Shown here: one piece after another, positions 18,077 to 26,532 of the stretch | Position numbering within the stretch: position 1 is the stretch's first letter | How the letters are laid out: each line of letters starts with the position of its first letter | Assembly: GCA_027076405.1 (NCBI GenBank) | Contig: JALTJN010000379.1 | Span: 62,001-126,000 of the forward strand | Source of the DNA: Chromatiales bacterium | GTDB lineage: Bacteria; Pseudomonadota; Gammaproteobacteria; UBA6429 | Direction: 5' to 3' | Length of the DNA: 64,000 bases | Notes under the pieces: model-generated | The model's input: the letters and a program-made list of their open reading frames with translations, nothing else | Told to the model about the DNA's origin: nothing | Database searches by the model: none | Position numbers and translations under genes: made by a program

Positions 18077-18095
18077 GAAAATAATAATCATTATG
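18077..18095 (+). promoter_or_regulatory. Fur-box-like 19-mer
   Basis: GAAAATAATAATCATTATG matches the classical Fur consensus GATAATGATAATCATTATC at 16 of 19 positions. It lies 62 bases before the PhnD-type histidine kinase ATG and 86 bases from the divergent pyrC start. The A/T-rich context raises the chance of a random match. Confidence 0.45.
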
Positions 18096-18156
18096 CTTCT
18101 TTCATGAAGTGAATGTGGTTTAATCAAATTATATCAAAAGATGAAAAGGAAAGTTC

Positions 18157-20004
18157 ATGTTGTGTCATTTGAAACAGACATATTTTACAAGAGTATTAAA
18201 ACAAAATATGTCATTAATTGTTTTTGGGTTGATGTTTGTTTTTTCAGGCTTTATTTATGCTGACACAATAAGGATAGGGCTGCGTGCACACATTGGTATA
18301 GATAAAGGTATGCAGCAATGGAAAAAAACCGCCGATTATTTATCTGAAAAAATTCCGGAACATAAATTTATTATGATTCCCATCATCGGTTTACCCGAGC
18401 TGATGAGAGAAGTAGAAAGCAACCAGTTTGATTTTGTCTTAACAAATCCGTCTTCGTATGTAGAAATGAAATTACGGTTTGGTGCGTCTGCCATTTTGAC
18501 TTTGCGCAACAAGCGACAAGGTAAACCGTATACAAAATTTGGTTCTGTTATTTTTACCCGCAAAGATAGTGATATTTATGAAATTAAGGATTTAAAAAAC
18601 AAAAGGATTGTTGCCGTTTCCGAGCGTGCGTTTGGCGGTTGGCGTGTTGCATTACGTGAGTTATTAAAAGAAGGTTTTGATGCTTATCATCAGACAAAGC
18701 AGGTGAGCTTTAGTGGTGGTATTCAACGGGATGTTGTTAGCATTGTTCAACTAGGTAATGCTGATGCAGGTGTGGTACGGACCGACATGCTGGAGAGACT
18801 GGCAAAGAGTGGCACTGTTAAGCTTGAAGATTTTAGAATTATAAATAGTAAAACAAAAGAAGGCTTTCCTTTTTATCACAGTACCCGGCTTTATCCTGAG
18901 TGGCCGTTTATAAAAATGCGGGATACATCAAGTGCGTTATCTAAAAGAGTGGCTTTAGCTTTGCTAACTATGCCGTCAGATCATCCGGCAACAATAGCAG
19001 GAAAATATGTCGGCTGGACTGTACCTGAAGATTATCAACCTGTTCATAACTTGATGAAAGAGCTACATGTTGGTCCTTATGTTAATTATCATGAAAATTA
19101 CATTGATTATTTTCAGGAAAAATATCTTGTTCCCTTTATCATTGTTATTTTTGTTTTTAGCATATTGTTTTTATTAACAATTTATATTTTATCCATTAAT
19201 CGAAAACTGGTTCATGCAAAAAACCAGCAGGATAGATTAATGGACGAGCTTGAAGAGCGAGTAACTGAGCGTACTAAAGAGCTAATTATCGAGAAAGAAA
19301 AGGCAGAACAGGCGAGTAAGGCAAAAACTGAGTTTCTTTCCAGTATGAGCCATGAGCTTCGCACTCCAATGAATGCGGTTCTTGGTTTTGCACAAATCCT
19401 TGAGTACGATGTCGCACACCAAAAGATGGATCTAGTGAAAGATAATATCAATGAGATATTACTCGCGGGTCGACATCTTCTGGAATTGGTAAATGATGTA
19501 CTCGATTTGGCAAAAATTGAAACGGGAAAATATGATGTTGATTTACAGAACATCAAATTGACAGAAGTCTTAAATGGTGTTGTGAAATTACTTAGTGTAT
19601 TAGCAAATAAATATCAGATAAGTATTATTTCTAACTATGCTAATAATGAAGCTATCACTATCGTTGCTGATTTACGTTCATTTAAACAAGTGTTAATAAA
19701 TATCATTACCAATGCGATAAAATACAATAAAGAAAAAGGTAGTGTCGCTATCTCTGTAGAGAAATTTAATGATGGTGAATGTAAAATTGATATCTCGGAT
19801 ACAGGAGAGGGTATTGCGGAAGATTCCCTGAAAAAGATTTTTGAACCTTTTGAGCGCGTGAGTACTCGCACCAATATTGAAGGATCTGGAGTTGGACTGG
19901 CGATCACTAAAAATTTAATAGAAATAATGAATGGAAAAATATCTGTTGAAAGTGCTTTAGGTGAAGGTTCAACCTTTTCTTTAATATTTAAACTGAGCGA
20001 TTAG
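18157..20004 (+). CDS. PhnD-domain sensor histidine kinase (TtrS-like)
   Basis: A 615-residue membrane sensor. Signal anchor (about 15-36), then a periplasmic PhnD-type binding domain (about 37-310; LTNPSSYVEM, FGSVIFTRKDS, ERAFGGWRVALREL, DAGVVRTDMLERLA, YPEWPFIKM, VGWTVPEDYQPVH), a membrane helix (about 323-347), a coiled coil (ERVTERTKELI), the DHp domain with phosphorylated His399 in SMSHELRTPMN, and an ATPase domain (NIITNAIKYN, DTGEGI, GSGVGLAI). It has no receiver domain, and no response regulator is encoded nearby. The ligand is unknown; TtrS-type kinases sense oxidised sulfur compounds, PhnD proteins bind phosphonates. AAGGA precedes the ATG by seven bases. A paralogous sensor domain starts the protein at 52939-56346. 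Confidence 0.88.
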   Translation: MLCHLKQTYFTRVLKQNMSLIVFGLMFVFSGFIYADTIRIGLRAHIGIDKGMQQWKKTADYLSEKIPEHKFIMIPIIGLPELMREVESNQFDFVLTNPSSYVEMKLRFGASAILTLRNKRQGKPYTKFGSVIFTRKDSDIYEIKDLKNKRIVAVSERAFGGWRVALRELLKEGFDAYHQTKQVSFSGGIQRDVVSIVQLGNADAGVVRTDMLERLAKSGTVKLEDFRIINSKTKEGFPFYHSTRLYPEWPFIKMRDTSSALSKRVALALLTMPSDHPATIAGKYVGWTVPEDYQPVHNLMKELHVGPYVNYHENYIDYFQEKYLVPFIIVIFVFSILFLLTIYILSINRKLVHAKNQQDRLMDELEERVTERTKELIIEKEKAEQASKAKTEFLSSMSHELRTPMNAVLGFAQILEYDVAHQKMDLVKDNINEILLAGRHLLELVNDVLDLAKIETGKYDVDLQNIKLTEVLNGVVKLLSVLANKYQISIISNYANNEAITIVADLRSFKQVLINIITNAIKYNKEKGSVAISVEKFNDGECKIDISDTGEGIAEDSLKKIFEPFERVSTRTNIEGSGVGLAITKNLIEIMNGKISVESALGEGSTFSLIFKLSD

Positions 20005-20020
20005 TCTCTTTAAACTAACT

Positions 20021-21409
20021 TTATTCACTAATCCCGCCTTGAGTCAGCTTTTCCGGATTGAGGTGTTTTATTAATTCTTCTTCGGTTAGATTGGTCATTT
20101 CAGTAGCAACATCAATCACTGAACGTCCTTCGGCATAGGCTTTTTTCGCAATCGCTGCACCTTTTTCATAACCAATAACCCGGTTAAGTGCAGTCACTAA
20201 AATAGGATTACGATCCAGCGCTTCCTTTATATGTGATGTATTCACGGTAAAGCCGGCAATGGCCTTGTCTGCTAGCTGTTGTGATGCGTTGGCTAATAAT
20301 TCGATACTTTGTAATAAGTTATAACTTATTACCGGTAGCATGACATTTAACTGAAAATTACCCGACTGGCCGGCGACCGTAATCGTTGCATCATTACCAA
20401 TAACTTGTGCGCAAACCATGGCAACCGCTTCAGGTATAACCGGGTTCACTTTACCGGGCATAATGGAGCTACCCGGCTGTAATGCAGGTAAAGCAATTTC
20501 ACCCAGGCCGGCGAGGGGGCCACTGTTCATCCAGCGTAAGTCATTGGACATTTTCATTAGCGTGACTGCTAAAGTTTTTAACTGGCCACTCATTTCAACA
20601 GCCGAGTCCTGACTGGCTAAACCAACAAAAAGATTTTTCATCGGTTTAAAGGCCACATTAGTTGTTGCAGTTAATGCAGTAGAAAACTCTTTGGCAAAAT
20701 CTTCATGCGCATTTATGCCGGTACCGACTGCGGTTCCACCTTGAGGCAGGGTGCTAAGTCTGGAGAGGCTATTTTCTATACGCTCAAGGTTATCGACAAG
20801 CTGGTCTTTCCATGTTTGCAGCTCTTGTCCAAGCGTGATTGGCATCGCATCCATTAAATGAGTACGACCTGTTTTTACTGTTTTGTTTAATTCAATAATA
20901 CGCTGGTGCAGTGTTTCGATTAAATGTTTGACTGCAGGTTGCAGGCGCTCATTAATTTCTAAACAGGCGCTTACGTGAATAGTGGTTGGAATCACATCAT
21001 TTGAACTTTGGCTCATATTGATATGATCATTCGGATGAACCTGCTCACCAAGTAAATCGCTTGCAAGGTGCGAGATCACTTCGTTGGCATTCATATTGGT
21101 ACTGGTACCGGAACCTGTTTGAAATACATCAATAGGAAAATGTTCATCGTATTTTCCATCGGCAACATCGGTAGCAGCAGTGCGAATGACATCCGCTATT
21201 TTTTTATCGAGCAGGTTGAGTTTTTCATTGGCTGTTGCACAAGCAATTTTTACCAGTCCAAGTGCGCGTATAAAACCACGTGGCATTGGTAGTCCACTAA
21301 TCGGGAAGTTATTTACTGCACGTTGGGTTTGTGCGCCATAAAGTGCATCTGCGGGAACCTGCAGTTCGCCCATGCTATCGCGTTCGCTACGGAATTGTTT
21401 TTTCGTCAC
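20021..21409 (-). CDS. fumC: Class II fumarate hydratase FumC
   Basis: Oxygen-stable, iron-free fumarase of the TCA cycle interconverting fumarate and malate. The 462-residue protein contains the family signature GSSIMPGKVNPV, the SSNDVIPT active-site segment and GRTHLMDAMP. It is a homotetramer in known relatives. It starts 11 bases after the NTF2-like gene, so the two are probably co-transcribed. It is convergent with the sensor kinase gene, 16 bases apart. Confidence 0.95.
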   Translation of the reverse strand: MTKKQFRSERDSMGELQVPADALYGAQTQRAVNNFPISGLPMPRGFIRALGLVKIACATANEKLNLLDKKIADVIRTAATDVADGKYDEHFPIDVFQTGSGTSTNMNANEVISHLASDLLGEQVHPNDHINMSQSSNDVIPTTIHVSACLEINERLQPAVKHLIETLHQRIIELNKTVKTGRTHLMDAMPITLGQELQTWKDQLVDNLERIENSLSRLSTLPQGGTAVGTGINAHEDFAKEFSTALTATTNVAFKPMKNLFVGLASQDSAVEMSGQLKTLAVTLMKMSNDLRWMNSGPLAGLGEIALPALQPGSSIMPGKVNPVIPEAVAMVCAQVIGNDATITVAGQSGNFQLNVMLPVISYNLLQSIELLANASQQLADKAIAGFTVNTSHIKEALDRNPILVTALNRVIGYEKGAAIAKKAYAEGRSVIDVATEMTNLTEEELIKHLNPEKLTQGGISE

Positions 21410-21420
21410 TGGAAATTTCC

Positions 21421-21816
21421 TTAGTTAGTTTTGCGGCCTTTCAAAAACTTCCAATCTTTAATCGTTTCTTCAACAACACGCCATTGTTCGTCTTGTTCCT
21501 GTTCGAGGATAACTTGTTTATTAATGATGGCCATATCACCATTAGCTCCATCCATGACTTCTTCAATATCAAAGATAAGGCGACGCAGACCATAAGTCTT
21601 CACCCTTAGATTATTATAGGTTAAGTTTTTTAGAATGCCTCGTTTGAATTCACTTTTACGGCGGTTATACCAGTCAGAATAATTGAGTGTTTTACCGCTG
21701 GGCATACCATAGACAACAACATTCTCTGACACCAGCTCCATGTGTTTTTCGAGATCTTTTGCTATTGCTGTTTCAGCAATGTTAGATAACCATTTTCGTA
21801 TATCGAGTTCAGACAT
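21421..21816 (-). CDS. NTF2/SnoaL-like small protein
   Basis: A 131-residue cytosolic protein with the pattern of a cone-shaped alpha+beta barrel: an N-terminal helix pair (ISELDIRKWLSNIAETAIA-like), the MELVSENVVVYGMPSGKTL strand turn, and C-terminal strands ending WRVVEETIKDWKFLKG. NTF2-like proteins range from small-molecule enzymes to binding proteins, and no catalytic residues stand out. It precedes fumC by 11 bases, but a functional link is not known. Confidence 0.6.
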   Translation of the reverse strand: MSELDIRKWLSNIAETAIAKDLEKHMELVSENVVVYGMPSGKTLNYSDWYNRRKSEFKRGILKNLTYNNLRVKTYGLRRLIFDIEEVMDGANGDMAIINKQVILEQEQDEQWRVVEETIKDWKFLKGRKTN

Positions 21817-22090
21817 ATAATTTATTTTTATTTATGGCTTAAAATACAGTCCGTTGTCGTTTGTGTCCTTTTTTCTTGTTGCTAATAATACGCACAATTT
21901 ATCTGTTTAGGGAGAAATCTTCACAATAAAATATGGTTTTTGATATTTTGAAGTGAAAGTGCGGGTTCTCAACCCTGAGGATGATTGAAAGCAACAAGTG
22001 TTTGATTATGCTTGATTAAATATCTTCAACTAAAACAAAAAATATGCATTCTAACGGTTTGAATAAGTTGTTTATTTGATATGATTTTTG

Positions 22091-22335
22091 TTTTCAGGCT
22101 ATATTTAGCTGTCATAAAATTATTTCATGCCTGTAACATACTGAAATATAAGTATATATTTTTTATTGTGTAAAGAAGGCTTGCTTTTGTTCTATTTGCT
22201 TGTCTGAACACGTTATTTATTTTTGTACATTTAGTTGTTTTGAGCTATATTAGTAGATATAAGATTATTTCATGCTTGTAACTTATTGAAATATAACTAT
22301 ATATTTTTCGCGGTGTAAAAAGTATTTGTTTTACT
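22091..22335 (+). repeat. Tandemly duplicated promoter region of the pyruvate dehydrogenase operon
   Basis: Two imperfect copies of about 100 bp (22091-22190 and 22236-22335) at a 145-base offset share ATTATTTCATGC, GTAAC and TGAAATATAA blocks in the same order. Each carries the same promoter-like pair with a 16-base spacer: CTGTAA (22131) with TATATA (22153), and TTGTAA (22276) with TATATA (22298). Apart from this, the 623-bp gap from 21817 to 22439 shows only A/T-rich DNA; no small gene was found in it. Confidence 0.65.
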
Positions 22336-22439
22336 GTAGTGATTAATTAAAGTTGCTGGCATATTACAAATGTATCGGTAAATATACCGGTGTAAGACTG
22401 TATGGCGACAGCCATAGGGTTATAGAAGTGGAGAAGACT

Positions 22440-25103
22440 ATGTCTACACAGAATCAAGATCAGGATATCGACCATCAGGAAACTCATGAATGGCTTGAAG
22501 CCATTGAAGGTGTTTTAGAGTCGGATGGTGCCGACCGTGCACATTTTCTGCTAGAGCAGATGATCGACAAACTACGTCGTTCAGGTGCTAACCTGCCTCA
22601 CAAAGCAAATACAGCTTATGTAAATACTATTCCTACTCACCTGCAGCCAAATATGCCGGGTGATAGAAGTGTAGAGCGTCGAATCGGTGCCCTGATTCGC
22701 TGGAATGCAGCCGCAATGGTGGTTAAGGCTAATCGTAAAGCATCAGAGTTAGGCGGTCATATCGCCAGTTTCGCATCTGCTGCGACTTTATATGATGTGG
22801 GCTTTAACCATTTCTGGCGTGCGCCTACTCATGAACATGGTGGTGATCTCGTTTTCTTCCAGGGGCATTCAGCACCTGGTATGTACTCTCGCTCTTTCCT
22901 TGAAGGTCGTTTAGATGAAAGTCAGCTGGATAACTTCCGTCAGGAAGTGGATGGTAATGGTCTGTCTTCATACCCGCATCCATGGTTAATGCCTGACTTC
23001 TGGCAGTTTCCGACAGTATCAATGGGACTGGGCCCTATTTCGGCCATCTATCAAGCACGTTTTATGAAGTATCTGCAAGATCGCGGTTTGGCCGATACGC
23101 GTGACCGTGATGTATGGTGTTTTATGGGAGATGGTGAAACAGATGAACCTGAATCACTCGGTGCCATTTCACTGGCGACTCGCGAAAAGCTGGATAACCT
23201 GACCTTTGTGATTAACTGTAATTTACAACGTCTGGATGGCCCGGTGCGTGGTAATGGCAAGATTGTTCAAGAACTTGAAGCCGTTTTCCGTGGTGCAGGC
23301 TGGAAAGTCATTAAGGTGCTATGGGGAAGTTACTGGGATCCATTACTCGCTAAAGACCATGACGGCTTATTGCAAAAGCGTATGCTTGAAGCGGTTGACG
23401 GTGACTTTATGAATTACAAATCTAAAGATGGCGCGTATGTACGTGAACACTTCTTTGGTAAATACCCTGAATTAAAAGCCATGGTTGCCGATATGTCGGA
23501 TGAAGATATCTGGCGCCTAAACCGTGGCGGTCATGATCCATTCAAAGTGTATGCTGCCTATGCAGAAGCGTCGAAGCGTGATGGTCAGCCGACGGTTATT
23601 CTGGCACACAGTGTTAAGGGTTACGGTATGGGTGCGGCCGGCGAAGGCCAGATGCGTACTCACTCGCAAAAGAAATTAGATGAAGAAGAAATGATTAATT
23701 ACAAGAATCGTTTCAATATCCCCATTACTGATGAGCAAGCGGCGAAATGTGAATATTTCCGCCCGGATGAAAACTCGGAAGAAATTAAATACATGAAAGC
23801 ACAGCGTGAAAAGCTGGGCGGCCCAATGCCAACGCGTCAGCGTTTGGCTGCGCCACTGGAAGTGCCAGAGCTTTCCGTGTTTGAGCCCGTTACCAAGGGC
23901 TCAGGTGATCGTGAAATGTCGACCACAATGGCATTTGTCCGTTTGCTTACATTAATTACCCGTGACAAGAAAATGGGCAAGTATGTTGTGCCTATCGTGC
24001 CGGATGAAGCACGAACTTTTGGTATGGAAGGCATGTTTCGCCAGTTAGGTATTTACTCTTCTGTGGGTCAGTTATACACACCACAGGATAAAGAGCAGGT
24101 CATGTTCTACAAGGAAGACAAAACCGGTCAAATTCTTGAAGAAGGTATTAACGAAGCGGGTGCAATGTCATCATGGATTGCCGCGGCAACGTCATACAGC
24201 ACACATAGTGTAAACATGGTGCCGTTCTATATTTACTATTCTATGTTTGGTTTCCAGCGTATTGGTGATTTGGCATGGATGGCCGGTGATATGCAGGCAC
24301 GTGGTTTCTTACTCGGCGGCACAGCCGGTAGAACAACACTGGCTGGCGAAGGTTTACAGCATCAGGACGGTCACAGCTTTATGGTGTCTGGCACGATTCC
24401 GAATTGTGTGTCTTACGATCCAACCTTTGGCTACGAACTGGCAGTGATTATTCATGATGGTATGCGTCGTATGTATCAGAACCAGGAAAATGTCTTCTAT
24501 TACATCGCCGTCATGAATGAAAATTATAAGATGCCTGCAATGCCAAAAGGTGTTGAAGAAGGTATTATTAAAGGTATGTACTTACTGCAAGGCGGTGGTA
24601 AGCGACGGAAGAAAGTACAGTTAATGGGTTCAGGCACTATTTTACGTGAAGTCATTGCTGCTGCAGAATTGTTGGATAAAGACTGGTCTATTGATGCAGA
24701 TATCTGGAGTGTGACAAGTTTCAATGAACTTAAACGTGACGGTGAAGATGTCGATCGCTGGAACATGTTGCATCCATTAGAAGATAAGCGCGTAAGTTAC
24801 GTTGAGAAATGTCTGAAGGACAAACGTGGCCCTGTGGTTGCAGCGACCGATTACATTCGTTCTTATTCGGAACAAATTCGTAAGTGGATTCCTGCAGACT
24901 ATTCAACGTTGGGTACAGATGGTTTTGGCCGTTCTGATACACGTGCGCAATTGCGTAAGCATTTTGAAGTTAATGCACATTATGTTGCTATTGCAGCACT
25001 CATGGCGCTGGCAGATGATGGCCAGTTCCCGGCAGGCAAAGTCCAGGAGGCCATAGAGAAATATGGCATTAATCCCGAGAAGCCAAACCCTTTAACTGCG
25101 TAG
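22440..25103 (+). CDS. aceE: Pyruvate dehydrogenase E1 component AceE
   Basis: Homodimeric thiamine-diphosphate enzyme that decarboxylates pyruvate and acetylates the lipoyl group of E2. The frame opens earlier, but the ATG at 22440 has GGAG six bases upstream and yields 887 residues, the same length as E. coli AceE. ThDP motif GDGETDEPES with NCNLQRLDGPVRGNGK downstream, and N-terminal DIDHQETHEWLEAIEGVL typical of the E2-binding region. First gene of aceE-aceF-lpdA; the 85-bp gap to aceF has a small hairpin only. Two promoter-like sites lie upstream. Confidence 0.97.
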   Translation: MSTQNQDQDIDHQETHEWLEAIEGVLESDGADRAHFLLEQMIDKLRRSGANLPHKANTAYVNTIPTHLQPNMPGDRSVERRIGALIRWNAAAMVVKANRKASELGGHIASFASAATLYDVGFNHFWRAPTHEHGGDLVFFQGHSAPGMYSRSFLEGRLDESQLDNFRQEVDGNGLSSYPHPWLMPDFWQFPTVSMGLGPISAIYQARFMKYLQDRGLADTRDRDVWCFMGDGETDEPESLGAISLATREKLDNLTFVINCNLQRLDGPVRGNGKIVQELEAVFRGAGWKVIKVLWGSYWDPLLAKDHDGLLQKRMLEAVDGDFMNYKSKDGAYVREHFFGKYPELKAMVADMSDEDIWRLNRGGHDPFKVYAAYAEASKRDGQPTVILAHSVKGYGMGAAGEGQMRTHSQKKLDEEEMINYKNRFNIPITDEQAAKCEYFRPDENSEEIKYMKAQREKLGGPMPTRQRLAAPLEVPELSVFEPVTKGSGDREMSTTMAFVRLLTLITRDKKMGKYVVPIVPDEARTFGMEGMFRQLGIYSSVGQLYTPQDKEQVMFYKEDKTGQILEEGINEAGAMSSWIAAATSYSTHSVNMVPFYIYYSMFGFQRIGDLAWMAGDMQARGFLLGGTAGRTTLAGEGLQHQDGHSFMVSGTIPNCVSYDPTFGYELAVIIHDGMRRMYQNQENVFYYIAVMNENYKMPAMPKGVEEGIIKGMYLLQGGGKRRKKVQLMGSGTILREVIAAAELLDKDWSIDADIWSVTSFNELKRDGEDVDRWNMLHPLEDKRVSYVEKCLKDKRGPVVAATDYIRSYSEQIRKWIPADYSTLGTDGFGRSDTRAQLRKHFEVNAHYVAIAALMALADDGQFPAGKVQEAIEKYGINPEKPNPLTA

Positions 25104-25188
25104 TCTTTGGCAACGTAAAAAGATATATGACACTGTGATTACCGCGAGTGCGGAAATCCGGTGAGACTAAAATAACTGGAGTGGAACC

Positions 25189-26487
25189 ATGAGCGAAATG
25201 GTTGAAATAAAAGTTCCTGACATTGGCGATTTCGATTCTGTTGAAATTATTGAAGTACTCGTGTCTGTCGGTGATCAAATTGCAGAAGAAGATTCCTTAA
25301 TAACGGTTGAGTCTGATAAGGCAACAATGGAAATTCCAAGTAGCCATTCAGGTACCGTAAAAGAAATTAAAGTGAAAGTAGGCGATAAGATTGCCGAAGG
25401 TGGTGTCGTCCTTATACTTGAGACATCTGCTGCGGATACTTCAGAAGCAGCTAAAGAAGAAAAACCAGAGCCGGTAGCGGCTCCAGCTGAAGCAGCAAAG
25501 CCTGCTCCGGCTCCAGCACCGGCGATACAAATTGAAAACAAACCCTCACCGACAGCCAATATTAATCCGGTTAGTTTTAAACATGCACATGCATCACCTG
25601 CCGTGAGAAAGTTTGCGCGTGAACTGGGTGTTGATTTAAGTAAAGTCACAGGCAGTGGTCGTAGTGGGCGTATTGTTAAAGAAGATATTCAGGCGTTCGT
25701 TAAGAAAGTGATGACATCAGGTGGTGCATCTGCAAATGGTGGTGCTGCATTAGGTGTAGAGCCAATGCCAGAAATTGATTTTAGCCAGTTTGGTGAAATT
25801 GAAGTTAAACCGTTAAGCAAAATTAATAAATTGACCGGTAAATTCCTGCATCGTAACTGGGTAACTATTCCACATGTTACACAATTTGATGAAGCAGATA
25901 TTACGTCACTTGAAGCATTCCGTAAGCAATCAAATAAAGAGTATGAAAAAGAAGGCGTTAAGTTCACTATGCTGTCTTTTATTATGAAAGCCGTTGCAGC
26001 AGGTCTGAAAAAGTATCCGCGTTTTAATTCATCATTGGAACCGAGTGGTGAGAACCTGATCATGAAAAACTATTTTAATATCGGTGTAGCCGTTGATACG
26101 CCTGATGGACTGGTTGTTCCGGTTATTCGTGATGTCGATACAAAATCTTTAGTTGATATTTCAAAAGAACTACGTGAAATTTCAATTAAAGCACGCGATA
26201 AAAAATTAAAGCCTTCAGACATGCAGGGTGGTTCAATGTCTATCTCCAGTTTGGGTGGTATTGGTGGAACCAAATTTACGCCAATTGTTAATGCGCCTGA
26301 AGTCGCTATTCTGGGTGTATCAAAAGCAGAGATGAAACCTGTTTGGAACGGCTCAGATTTCGAACCAAAACTCATGTGTCCGTTATCGCTATCGTACGAT
26401 CATCGCGTGATTGACGGTGCAGATGGTGCGCGTTTTATTACTTATGTTAGTCACTTGTTAGCAGACGCACGTCGTTTACTGCTGTAG
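25189..26487 (+). CDS. aceF: Dihydrolipoamide acetyltransferase AceF with a single lipoyl domain
   Basis: E2 core of pyruvate dehydrogenase, 432 residues. One lipoyl domain (residues 3-80, lipoylated Lys44 in ESDKATMEIP), an Ala/Pro-rich linker (about 85-120), the E1/E3-binding domain (HASPAVRKFARELGV... KEDIQAF, about 130-165) and the acetyltransferase domain with His405 in SYDHRVIDGADG. E. coli AceF has three lipoyl domains; here only one is present, and the next gene carries another. The first 130 bases of coding sequence are closely similar to the start of lpdA. A GGAGTGGAACC segment precedes the ATG. Confidence 0.96.
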   Translation: MSEMVEIKVPDIGDFDSVEIIEVLVSVGDQIAEEDSLITVESDKATMEIPSSHSGTVKEIKVKVGDKIAEGGVVLILETSAADTSEAAKEEKPEPVAAPAEAAKPAPAPAPAIQIENKPSPTANINPVSFKHAHASPAVRKFARELGVDLSKVTGSGRSGRIVKEDIQAFVKKVMTSGGASANGGAALGVEPMPEIDFSQFGEIEVKPLSKINKLTGKFLHRNWVTIPHVTQFDEADITSLEAFRKQSNKEYEKEGVKFTMLSFIMKAVAAGLKKYPRFNSSLEPSGENLIMKNYFNIGVAVDTPDGLVVPVIRDVDTKSLVDISKELREISIKARDKKLKPSDMQGGSMSISSLGGIGGTKFTPIVNAPEVAILGVSKAEMKPVWNGSDFEPKLMCPLSLSYDHRVIDGADGARFITYVSHLLADARRLLL

Positions 26488-26532
26488 TTAAAGTATTAAT
26501 TTAAGTGTAAAGAATTAATAAAGGCTAAAGTT

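Noticed and set aside
22353..22439. Upstream extension of AceE by 29 residues
   Set aside because: The TTG start lacks a ribosome-binding site, while the ATG at 22440 has GGAG and gives the standard 887 residues.
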